Source of the DNA: Holophagales bacterium
GTDB lineage: Bacteria; Acidobacteriota; Thermoanaerobaculia; UBA5066
NCBI GenBank assembly: GCA_016716705.1
Contig: JADJVF010000016.1
Span: 57,047 to 121,046, forward strand
Direction of reading: 5' to 3'
DNA length: 64,000 nt
This document shows, one piece after another, positions 35,221-43,270 of this stretch. Positions within the stretch are counted from its first letter, which is position 1; each line of letters starts with the position of its first letter. The position numbers and the translations under genes were made by a program. The notes beneath the pieces are model-generated. The model searched no databases, was not told the DNA's origin, and was given only the letters and a program-made list of their open reading frames with translations.

Positions 35221-36744
35221 ATGGCCATCGTCCTGAACGGCACGTCGCTGACGGTCCCGGATCTCGTCCGCATCGCACGGCACGGCGAGAAGGTGGAGCT
35301 CGCACCGGAGGCGCTCGGGAGGATCCGCGCCTGCCGCGCCGTCCTCGAGGAGAAGATCGACGCCCACGAGATCATGTACGGCGTCAACACGGGGATCGGT
35401 GAGTTCTCCGAGGTCGTCCTGACCGACGAACAGGTCAAGGAGTTCCAGCGCTACCTGATCTACAACCACGCAGCCGGCATCGGGGACCCGGCGCCGGAGG
35501 AGTACGTCCGTGGCGCGATGGCGGGGCGGATCAACGTCCACGCGCACGGCAACTCCGGCTGTCGCCCCGTCATCACGCAGACGCTCGTGGAGATGCTGAA
35601 CCGCGGCGTCACCCCCGTCGTCTGTCAGAAGGGCTCTGTCGGCGCCTGCGGCGATCTCGCGCCGATGTCGCAGGTGGCTCTCCTCCTCCTCGGGGAAGGG
35701 GAGGCCACGTACCGGGGCGAGCGGCTCCCGGGGCGGGTCGCGATGGAGAAGGCGGGGATCGAGGTCCCGGGGCTGATGGCCCGCGACGGCCTCGCCACGA
35801 TCAACGGCTCGAACCTCCTGACGGCGATGAGCGCCATCCACCTCTTCGACATCGACCGCTGGCTGAAGCAGGCCGAGATCGCCTGCTCCATGTCGCTCGA
35901 GGCGCTCTTCGCGAACTTCAAGCCGTACGACGTGAGGCTCCACCAGCTGCGCGGCTTCGCGGGAGCTGTCCGGTCGTCGAAGGCGATCCTGAAGTGCGTC
36001 GACGGGAGCGACCTCCTGACGGGGAAGCTGAAGACGAAGGTCCAGGACGCCTACTCGATGCGCTCGACGCCCCAGGTCATCGGCGCCGCGCACGACGCGG
36101 TGGCCTACGCGCGGGTCCAGGTCGAAACGGAGCTGAACGGTGTCGGCGACAACCCGATCTTCCTTCCCGAGGAGAGGCTCACCCTGACGGGCGCGAACTT
36201 CCAGGGGACTCCGGTCTCCCTGCCCATGGACATGATCGGCGCCGCGGTGACGATGGTCTCGGTCCTCTCCGAGCGGCGCCTGAACCGGCTCAACCACCCG
36301 GCGCTCTCGGTCGGTCTCCCCGCGTTCCTCACGAAGGGAGCCGGGATGTTCTCCGGCCTCATGCTGAGCCAGTACACCGCCGACACCCTCATCGTCGAGC
36401 AGAGGATCCTCTCGATGCCCGCCTCGATCCAGTCGATCCCCGCCGCGGCCGACCAGGAGGATTTCGTCTCGATGGGGATGAACACCGCCATCAAGAACGG
36501 ACAGATCCTCGACAACGCGTACGGCATCCTCGGGATCGAGATGATGGCCGCGGCGCAGGCGCTCGACTTCCGCGAGTTCACGCCGGGGCGCGGCGTCGCG
36601 GCCGCGCGCCGGGTCGTCAGGACCGTCGTCGACCACCTCGACGTCGACCGTCCCCTCTACACCGACCACACGAACATGAAGGAGCTCGTCCGCTCCTGCC
36701 GCGTTCTCGAAGAAGTGGAACGGGAGGTCGGGCCGCTCGGCTGA
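35221..36744 (+). CDS. MIO-type aromatic amino acid/histidine ammonia-lyase with Ala-Cys-Gly triad
   Basis: A 507-residue HutH/PAL-family protein of normal length. Conserved active-site positions are Tyr53 (YGVNTGIG), His83 (YNHAAG), Asn195, Q275-D-A-Y278-S-M-R281, Phe327 and Glu413 (DQEDFVSM); these follow the histidine ammonia-lyase pattern closely. The cofactor loop reads GSVGACGDLAPMS, so the triad that cyclises to MIO is Ala142-Cys143-Gly144 rather than Ala-Ser-Gly. Substrate (His, Tyr, Phe or an aminomutase reaction) cannot be fixed from sequence. No hutU, hutI or hutG is nearby, which argues against simple histidine degradation. It lies downstream of the halogenase-like and LolA-like genes. 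Confidence 0.88.
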   Translation: MAIVLNGTSLTVPDLVRIARHGEKVELAPEALGRIRACRAVLEEKIDAHEIMYGVNTGIGEFSEVVLTDEQVKEFQRYLIYNHAAGIGDPAPEEYVRGAMAGRINVHAHGNSGCRPVITQTLVEMLNRGVTPVVCQKGSVGACGDLAPMSQVALLLLGEGEATYRGERLPGRVAMEKAGIEVPGLMARDGLATINGSNLLTAMSAIHLFDIDRWLKQAEIACSMSLEALFANFKPYDVRLHQLRGFAGAVRSSKAILKCVDGSDLLTGKLKTKVQDAYSMRSTPQVIGAAHDAVAYARVQVETELNGVGDNPIFLPEERLTLTGANFQGTPVSLPMDMIGAAVTMVSVLSERRLNRLNHPALSVGLPAFLTKGAGMFSGLMLSQYTADTLIVEQRILSMPASIQSIPAAADQEDFVSMGMNTAIKNGQILDNAYGILGIEMMAAAQALDFREFTPGRGVAAARRVVRTVVDHLDVDRPLYTDHTNMKELVRSCRVLEEVEREVGPLG

Positions 36745-36764
36745 AGCCGGAAAACCCCGGACGC

Positions 36765-36790
36765 GGGGTCAGGTTTACAATCTACACGCT
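36765..36790 (+). repeat. Degenerate copy of the GGGGTCAGGT intergenic element
   Basis: GGGGTCAGGTTTACAA starts at 36765 in the short gap between two convergent genes. The first 10 bases equal the arm of the perfect palindrome at 57188-57251, and the remainder has diverged. Confidence 0.45.
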
Positions 36791-36805
36791 ACGAGCCGCC
36801 GTCCG

Positions 36806-38242
36806 CTATTTCGCGGCGGGAGGGAAGAGGCGCGGGTCCGCGTCGAGCGGCGTCCCGAGCCTCACGAGGATCATCTCGGTGTCGTCCGCGGCGAGCGGAC
36901 CACGACGGTCCTGGCTCCGGCTTCGCGAGCGCCCGTTCGAGAAGGGGAAGTTGTTGTCGGAGGCGACGAGGAGCGTCTGCCGGTCGACGACGTGGACCGA
37001 CTCGATCGTGTAGAAGGGGAGACGGAAGAAGTCGCCGTCGCCGCCGGCGCCCGTGGGGTCGGGAATGGCGAGAAGGTCGACGAGGAGCGCCTTCTCGACG
37101 GTGCCGTCGTGCGCGGGCCCCTGCGGCAGGTCGAGGAGGAAGATCTTCTTGAACCGCGGCGCCGTGACGTCGTCGCCGTGGTTGTCGCGCTCGATCAGGA
37201 GCAGCTGGTGGTCGTTCACCGCCTTCAGCTCGCCGATCGAGACCGGGCCGGCAACCGGGGCTACCGCGTCCGGGTAGACGCGGGCGCCCGAGGCGTCGAC
37301 GAGGGCCGCGAGGTTCACGGCCTGACTCGGCATCTCGAGGCGCACGCGGAGAAAGCCGTGGGCGAAGGCGCGTTTCGCGACGTCGTAGACGTAGATCCGG
37401 AGGTCGCGGGGATCGTCCCCGATCACGGTGCCCTCGAGGAGCGCGTAGAGCGTGCCGCCGTCGGGGCTGATGGCGAGGCCCTCGGGGCCACGGCTCGCGG
37501 CGAGGTTCGGGCGCTCGGCGTGCTCGCGGTCTGCGATCTTCAGGAACGGATTCTGCGGCGACCTCACCCCTGGAAGCTCGATCGGGGCCTCGAGGACCCG
37601 GCCGTCCGCCGAGACGTGGAGGAGGAACGGACCGAACTCCTCGCTCACCCAGAAGGTGCCGTCGGGCGCGCGGACGAACGATTCCGGATCGAGGTCGAAG
37701 CCCGTCAGGATCCTCGCCGAAGGGTCGGCTCCGCACGCCGCATGGGCGGCCGGGAGCGCGTTGAAGGCGAAGCCGGGGAGCGGCGTCCCTCGCTTCGGAT
37801 CGCAGGCGATCGTCCAGGGAATCCGGCGGTCGGGGTCATGGAGGACGACCGTCCCGTCGATCCGCGGACCCGCGGGCTCGTTCCAGCGGGGATCGACCCG
37901 GTAGAGGACGAGCTGGAAGTCGGCCGAGTTCGGCCGCCAGGCGTACCCGTTGTCGGCGAGCGCCCACCAGGTTCCGAGCTCGCCGGGCACCATGCTCGAG
38001 AAGCCCTGGACCGGCTGCGCGGCGAGGAAGGGTCCCTCGGCCGGGCCGCGAACGCCGTTGGCGGCGGCGGTTGCGCGCTCGGGCACGGAAAGGAACGCCC
38101 CCGAGGGCGGTGAGCCGGCGCGGACCGTTGCGGCGGGCAGGACGCTCCGGGCGACGAGGCGCGCCTGCGGCTCGGCGCCGCGCGCCGCTGAGACAGCCGT
38201 GACGGCGAGGGCGAGGACGAGGGCGGCGGCGGGATGGTTCAT
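36806..38242 (-). CDS. Secreted phytase-like (esterase-like activity of phytase) domain protein
   Basis: 478 residues with a signal peptide (ALVLALAVTAVSAARGAE). It has a propeller-type domain with GTFWVSEEFGPFLLHVSADG, ASRGPEGLAISPDGGTLYA and DHQLLLIERDNHGD, as in the 'esterase-like activity of phytase' family, probably a periplasmic phosphoesterase. It is the last gene of a minus-strand operon after the glycerophosphodiesterase (34-nt gap), consistent with organic phosphate use. Confidence 0.82.
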   Translation of the reverse strand: MNHPAAALVLALAVTAVSAARGAEPQARLVARSVLPAATVRAGSPPSGAFLSVPERATAAANGVRGPAEGPFLAAQPVQGFSSMVPGELGTWWALADNGYAWRPNSADFQLVLYRVDPRWNEPAGPRIDGTVVLHDPDRRIPWTIACDPKRGTPLPGFAFNALPAAHAACGADPSARILTGFDLDPESFVRAPDGTFWVSEEFGPFLLHVSADGRVLEAPIELPGVRSPQNPFLKIADREHAERPNLAASRGPEGLAISPDGGTLYALLEGTVIGDDPRDLRIYVYDVAKRAFAHGFLRVRLEMPSQAVNLAALVDASGARVYPDAVAPVAGPVSIGELKAVNDHQLLLIERDNHGDDVTAPRFKKIFLLDLPQGPAHDGTVEKALLVDLLAIPDPTGAGGDGDFFRLPFYTIESVHVVDRQTLLVASDNNFPFSNGRSRSRSQDRRGPLAADDTEMILVRLGTPLDADPRLFPPAAK

Positions 38243-38276
38243 GGGCGGCCTCCTTCGGGTTCCTTCGCGACGAGGG

Positions 38277-40160
38277 CTACGGCCTCAGATCCTCGTCGGA
38301 GGCGAGGGCCTCGGGGCGCGCCCCGAGCCGGACGAGGAGCGCCACGAGGACCCGCTCGGCCTCGGTCATCTCCGCGCGCCGGGCGATGACCTGCCGGGCG
38401 AGGTCGGGCCGGTTCGTGATGAGCCCGTCCACGCCGCGGCTCATGAGGGTGAACATCCAGGCCGGGTCGTCCACGGTCCAGGGGTAGACCTCCTGCCCGG
38501 CGCGGTGGGCGTGTCGCACGAACAGGTGAGTCACCATCTTCTTCTCGACGGCGACGAAGTCGGCGCCGACCCTCGTCAGGTCGCCGAGCGATTTCGCCGC
38601 GAGGACGCCCGTCCGCCATCCGGGCCGCAGCTCCTTCATCTTCCTGACCATCCCGTGGTCGAGAGACATGAAGACGCAGTCGTCCGTCATCCCGGCCGCC
38701 TCGACGATCTCGACGACCTTCTCCTCGAGCCGCACGTCGTGGCCGTACTGCTTCAGCTCGACGACGACCTTGCAGCGTCCCTTGCAGACGGCGAGCGCCT
38801 CGACGAGCGTCGGGACGCGCTCGGCAGCGAACGGTGCTCCGACGCGGCTGCCGATGTCGACGGAACGGATCCGCGCGGCCTCCGTCTGCCAGATCTTCAT
38901 CGGGTCCCCGGCCGCCTTCATCAGGTCGCTGTCGTGGACGACGAGGACCTCGCCGTCGGCCGATTCCTGGACGTCGAGCTCGACGTAGTCTGCCTTCTGG
39001 TCGGCGGCGAGACGGAACGCGGCCAGCGAGTTCTCGGGGGCCGTCACCGAAGATCCGCGGTGCGCGATCACGGCCACCGCCTGGAGCCGCCGAGCCGGCA
39101 CCGCAGCGAGGAAGACGAGGGCGGCGACGGCGAGGACCGAGACGGCGGTGACCGAGGCGAGGAAACGCGGATGCCGGACGAGAGAGCCCTGCGGCGCAGC
39201 CACGGCCTCTCCCGGAGCCCGTGGGCTCTTCGGCTCGCCGACGGCGAGGTAGAGGCGGGCGAGGACGAGGGAGAGGAGGATGGCGTTCACGACGCCGGCC
39301 GCGAGCGCGAGGAAGCCCGTGATCGTCGCGACGACGAAGACGAACGCCAGGGTCCCCGCCAGCGAGCCGCCGAAGTGCGGCGCGAGAGACTCGCCGGCGG
39401 TCTCCGGAAACCACGCGGCGGCCGCGAGGACGAGGGCTGCAACCGCAGCCCACGCCCCGAGGGCCGAGAGGATCACGCCGCGGTCCCCCTCCGACCTCCG
39501 CCGGCTCTCCCCGAGCGCACGCCACGGGGAGATGTCCTCGAAGAGGACGATCGGCAGGGCGAAGGTCCAGCGGGCGGCGGTACGGACGAGGAGGGCGAAG
39601 AGCGCGGCTGCGAGGGCGGCGACGAGGAGGGCGGCCACCCAGAACTCCGCCGGGCGCCGGGAGAGGTAGTAGTTGATGTCGTGGGGCCGGAGGAGCACGA
39701 GGTAGACGAGGCTGCCTGCGAGGCCGAACGGCAGGAGGCCGGCGAGGAGGCGCACGACCATGTGCCCCGTCAGGCCAAGGACGCGCGGCGCGCGCGTCAC
39801 GGCGAAGAGGAGAGCCTGCCTCGCGCGCAGCCTCTTCCCGTCGGCGCCGGCGAAGCCGATCGCCATCAGGGCGGTCACCTCGAGGCCCGCGATCGCGGCG
39901 AGGACGACGACCCCGACGACGAGCGAGAGGATTCCCGGAACGGTCGTCAGGAGAGTCCTGGCGATCTCCGCGTCGGCGATGACGTCCTCCGAGTGCCTGG
40001 AAAGGAGGACCCGGAGAAGGAGGATCGTCCCGGGTGTCAACAGCGCGAACGCGAAGGCCTTCCAGGCGACGTCGGCCGCGACGAGGCGCCTCCACGACCG
40101 GGGGAAGTCCCGCAGGGCTTCGACCAGGATCGGGCGGGTCGTCTTCCACGTCTCGGCCAT
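38277..40160 (-). CDS. Membrane-bound glycerophosphodiester phosphodiesterase
   Basis: 627 residues. The first ~340 residues are a multi-span membrane domain of the GDPD-associated type (LLTTVPGILSLVVGVVVLAA, and others). The C-terminal catalytic GDPD domain has IAHRGSSVTAPENSLAAF (catalytic His), VELDVQESADGEVLVVHD and VYPWTVDDP. It hydrolyses glycerophosphodiesters to glycerol-3-phosphate and an alcohol. Its ATG lies 1 nt past the stop of the upstream PAS gene, implying coupled translation. Confidence 0.9.
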   Translation of the reverse strand: MAETWKTTRPILVEALRDFPRSWRRLVAADVAWKAFAFALLTPGTILLLRVLLSRHSEDVIADAEIARTLLTTVPGILSLVVGVVVLAAIAGLEVTALMAIGFAGADGKRLRARQALLFAVTRAPRVLGLTGHMVVRLLAGLLPFGLAGSLVYLVLLRPHDINYYLSRRPAEFWVAALLVAALAAALFALLVRTAARWTFALPIVLFEDISPWRALGESRRRSEGDRGVILSALGAWAAVAALVLAAAAWFPETAGESLAPHFGGSLAGTLAFVFVVATITGFLALAAGVVNAILLSLVLARLYLAVGEPKSPRAPGEAVAAPQGSLVRHPRFLASVTAVSVLAVAALVFLAAVPARRLQAVAVIAHRGSSVTAPENSLAAFRLAADQKADYVELDVQESADGEVLVVHDSDLMKAAGDPMKIWQTEAARIRSVDIGSRVGAPFAAERVPTLVEALAVCKGRCKVVVELKQYGHDVRLEEKVVEIVEAAGMTDDCVFMSLDHGMVRKMKELRPGWRTGVLAAKSLGDLTRVGADFVAVEKKMVTHLFVRHAHRAGQEVYPWTVDDPAWMFTLMSRGVDGLITNRPDLARQVIARRAEMTEAERVLVALLVRLGARPEALASDEDLRP

Positions 40161-40161
40161 C

Positions 40162-40503
40162 TCAGCTCCGGACGAAGTGGGGCAGCTCGAAAGGGATCGG
40201 CAGCGACAGCTCGACGATTCCCTGGTATTCGCCGCCCCGGTACCACGGCGCCTGGTAGATGAGCTTCTTTACGCCGTCCTTCTCGATGGTGTAGGCGTTC
40301 GTCCCGCCGGTTTTCAGCAGCTCTTCGAAGAGCGCCCGCGCGCGCTCCGGGTGGCAGTCGAGAATGCTCTTGCCGATCAGCTCGCGTCCGCCGTCCGTCG
40401 CGTGGGTCGCGGCGGCCCGGTCGTTCATCTCCAGCGCCACGCCCTCGCGGTCGCAGACGGTGATCGCCGCCTTCAGCTCCTTCACCCACGCGCCCTCGGC
40501 CAT
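40162..40503 (-). CDS. Small PAS-domain protein
   Basis: About 114 residues forming one PAS fold (AITVCDREGVALEMNDRAAA, GKSILDCHPERARALFEELL, NAYTIEKDGVKKLIYQAPWY). There is no output domain. Start 40503 is chosen because GGAGG lies 5 nt upstream; ATGs at 40515 and further upstream are in frame. It leads the PAS-GDPD-phytase-like operon and may sense a ligand or act through a partner. Confidence 0.7.
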   Translation of the reverse strand: MAEGAWVKELKAAITVCDREGVALEMNDRAAATHATDGGRELIGKSILDCHPERARALFEELLKTGGTNAYTIEKDGVKKLIYQAPWYRGGEYQGIVELSLPIPFELPHFVRS

Positions 40504-40572
40504 CTCGTCCTCCATCGGAGCCGCATCCTCGCGGCCCTGAACACGGATCATGCAGGAGGAGCCGGCTCCTGA

Positions 40573-40594
40573 AGTGGAAGATCAGGACCTGACC
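40573..40594. repeat. Degenerate half-copy of the 57.2-kb palindrome
   Basis: This 22-nt stretch matches the right arm of the palindrome at 57221-57251 at 20 of 22 positions. Its mirror arm is not visible. It lies in the divergent gap between the PAS gene and the PLP decarboxylase. Confidence 0.55.
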
Positions 40595-40663
40595 ATCGTC
40601 CCCTGCAACCTGCGGTGCATTGAGGCGGCCGCCGGGAGGCTCGGTGCTAACGTGCCGCCCCCG

Positions 40664-42103
40664 ATGTCCAGCACGAGCCAGGCCCCCTCCGCATTCATTC
40701 CCCTGGAACCCTCCGCGGACGAGATGCGTGCTCTCCTCGACGCCGTCCGGGACCGCGTCGTCGCGCACGTCTCCTCGCTCCCGGCGCAGCCCGCGGCGGA
40801 CGTCGAGGGGGCGGCTGACCTCGCCCGGAAGCTCTTCGAGGCCGAGCCTCCGGAGGCCGGAATCCCCGCCGCGGAGATCCTCGACCTCCTCTTCGATCGT
40901 GCGATTCCGAAGAGCTTCAACACCGCGGGGCCGGGCTACCTCGCCTACATCCCGGGGGGCGGCGTCTTCGCGGCCGCGCTGGCCGACCTGATCTCGGACG
41001 CCACGAACCGCTACGTCGGCGTCTGGCAGGCGGCGCCCGCGCTCGTCCAGCTCGAGACGAACGTCGTCCGCTGGCTCTGCGGGATCGTCGGGCTCCCGGC
41101 GGGGAGCGGCGGGTATCTCGCGACGGGCGGCTCGCTCGCCACCTTCACGGCCGTCGTGGCGGCGCGGAGGGAGAGGCTCCCGGCCGATTTCCTGAAGGGG
41201 ACGCTCTACGTCTCCGGCCAGACGCACCACGCCGTGGCGAAGGCCGCGTCGCTGGCGGGATTCCCGGCGGAGAACGTCCGCGCGATTCCGTGGGACGAAC
41301 GGTTCCGGGTTCAGGTCGACCTCCTTGCCGAGCGGATTGCAGCGGACCGGGAGGCCGGTCTCACACCCTTCTTCGTCTGCGGGAACGCGGGCACGACGAA
41401 CACGGGAGCCGTCGACGACCTCGATTCCCTCGCGGACCTCTGCGCGAAGGAGCGCCTCTGGTTCCACGTCGACGGGGCCTATGGCGGTTTCTTCATGCTC
41501 ACCCGGCGGGGGAGGCAGGCGATGGCCGGCATCGGGAGGGCCGATTCCGTCGTCCTCGATCCTCACAAGGGCCTGTTCCTCCCGTACGGCACCGGGGCGC
41601 TGCTCGTACGCGACGCCGCGGTCCTGCGTCGCGCCCACGCCGCCGGCGCCGACTACCTGCCGCACATGCAGGAGGACCCGGGCTTCGTCGACATCTGCGA
41701 GATCTCGCCGGAGCTATCTCGCGCCTATCGCGGCCTGCGGGTCTGGCTCCCGGTGAAGCTCCACGGTCTCGCCGCCTTCCGGACGAATCTCGACGAGAAG
41801 CTCGACCTCGCGCTCTACGCGACCCAGGCGCTGAAGTCGATGCCCGGGGTCGAGATCGTCGCGGAACCGCAGCTCTCGATCGTGGTCTTCCGGCTCGTGA
41901 GGCCGGGCCTCGACCCGGAGACGCTGAACCGGCTCAACCGCGACCTGGTCGAGCGGGTGAACGCGCGGCAGCGGATCCACATCTCGGGGACGGTCCTCGG
42001 CGGTGCCTTCGTTCTGAGGATCTGCGTCCTCTCGTTCCGGACCCATGTCGAGAGGCTCGAGCAGGGGCTCGAGGACATCCGCGCGGCGCTCGCCGAAACC
42101 TGA
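40664..42103 (+). CDS. PLP-dependent group II amino acid decarboxylase
   Basis: About 479 residues, aromatic-L-amino-acid decarboxylase/glutamate decarboxylase family. Motifs: FNTAGPGYLAYIPGGG, ATGGSLATFTAVVAAR, HVDGAYGGFFML, and the PLP lysine in DPHKGLFLPYGTGALLV. The substrate may be an aromatic amino acid, but aspartate, glutamate or others are possible. ATG 40664 lacks a clear ribosome site; GTG 40652 (GGAGG 12 nt upstream) is an alternative. It is alone on its strand. Confidence 0.85.
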   Translation: MSSTSQAPSAFIPLEPSADEMRALLDAVRDRVVAHVSSLPAQPAADVEGAADLARKLFEAEPPEAGIPAAEILDLLFDRAIPKSFNTAGPGYLAYIPGGGVFAAALADLISDATNRYVGVWQAAPALVQLETNVVRWLCGIVGLPAGSGGYLATGGSLATFTAVVAARRERLPADFLKGTLYVSGQTHHAVAKAASLAGFPAENVRAIPWDERFRVQVDLLAERIAADREAGLTPFFVCGNAGTTNTGAVDDLDSLADLCAKERLWFHVDGAYGGFFMLTRRGRQAMAGIGRADSVVLDPHKGLFLPYGTGALLVRDAAVLRRAHAAGADYLPHMQEDPGFVDICEISPELSRAYRGLRVWLPVKLHGLAAFRTNLDEKLDLALYATQALKSMPGVEIVAEPQLSIVVFRLVRPGLDPETLNRLNRDLVERVNARQRIHISGTVLGGAFVLRICVLSFRTHVERLEQGLEDIRAALAET

Positions 42104-42168
42104 CGCCTCCGGGTGACGGGTGACGACATGTGTGTTCCACGCGAGCGCGGGGCGCGTCGGGGCTCGGC

Positions 42169-43218
42169 TCATGGAGCCGGCGGCGCCTGCACGCGCAGCC
42201 CCGCCCTGCCGATGATCTGCCCACGTGCCGTCTCCACTTCGAGGCGGACGCGCTGACCGGGGCGGAGCGCGGGGAGGGACGCCCCGGACCGCGAACGGAA
42301 CCCGCGCCCCCTCCCGCCCGTGATCTCGATCAGGCGGCTCTCGGAGACCTGGCGGCCGTCGACGCTCCAGACGTGCCGCACTCCCTCCTGGAGGTCGGCC
42401 GGTGCCTGGACCGCGGCGACGGCGACGAGCCGCACGGGGACGCCCGCCGGGAGGGCGGCGAGCGGCGAGGCGACGTCTCGCCCGTTCTCGGCGAGCGAGG
42501 TTCCGAAGCGGACGGACATCAGGCGCAGCGGCGCGGGCGGCACGGCCGGACGCCCGAGAGTGACGAGGGCGAGGAAGAAGAGGGCGACGAGGGCGGTCCG
42601 GAGCGCGGCACGCGCGGGGCGGCCGTCGCCGCGCGTCGCGACGAAGGAGACGAAGATGGCCGTCGCGAGGACACCGCTCGCGACCAGGTTCCAGAGGCCG
42701 CCGACTCGCCAGACCATCGGGAGCGTGACGTTCACCGTCGCGAAGGCGACGAACGCGAGAAAGGCGCCGAGGAGGGGCCGCTTCCGCGTGACGACCTCGT
42801 CGTAGACGACGTCGATCGTCGCCGCGAGCGCGGCCGCGGCGAGGAGCGCCATGAAGACGACCTGGCTCGAAGAGTACGTCGCGCTCCGGTGGTAGAGCGG
42901 GAGGAGGAAGAACGCGAGCCCCTGCAGGAGCCACTTCTGACCCCAGAGGACGAGCCGTCGCGCGGCCCCCTTCCGCTCCTCGGGGATGCGCGAGCCGGCG
43001 AGGAGCGCCGGCAGGGCGAGGCTCGTCAGCCAGACGGCGCCGACCGAAACGAGGCCCCAGCGGAGGAGCGCGGGACGGTTCTGGCCGACGGCGACGAAGA
43101 CCGCGCCCCACCCGAGAGCCCAGACGCTGTGAAGGGCCCAGAAGAGCCGCTCGTGGCGTTCCGCGAGCCGCTGCAGGCGTCCGAGGCGCTCCTGGAGCTT
43201 GGCGACGATCTCCCGCAC
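42169..43218 (-). CDS. DUF5924/DUF2914 membrane protein
   Basis: 349 residues with a GTG start. The N-terminal ~230 residues contain six to seven membrane helices (LVSVGAVWLTSLALPALLAG and others). The C-terminal ~110 residues form a DUF2914-type soluble domain (GVRHVWSVDGRQVSESRLIE, then FRSRSG and GQRVRLEVET). Function unknown; the soluble domain is probably extracytoplasmic. It lies 52 nt downstream of the aminotransferase-PEPC fusion and may share its transcript. Confidence 0.75.
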   Translation of the reverse strand: MREIVAKLQERLGRLQRLAERHERLFWALHSVWALGWGAVFVAVGQNRPALLRWGLVSVGAVWLTSLALPALLAGSRIPEERKGAARRLVLWGQKWLLQGLAFFLLPLYHRSATYSSSQVVFMALLAAAALAATIDVVYDEVVTRKRPLLGAFLAFVAFATVNVTLPMVWRVGGLWNLVASGVLATAIFVSFVATRGDGRPARAALRTALVALFFLALVTLGRPAVPPAPLRLMSVRFGTSLAENGRDVASPLAALPAGVPVRLVAVAAVQAPADLQEGVRHVWSVDGRQVSESRLIEITGGRGRGFRSRSGASLPALRPGQRVRLEVETARGQIIGRAGLRVQAPPAP

Positions 43219-43270
43219 GCCGAACCCTCCTCTGCCGCGGCCGCCCGCGGGAGCCGGGAGGATATCCGCC

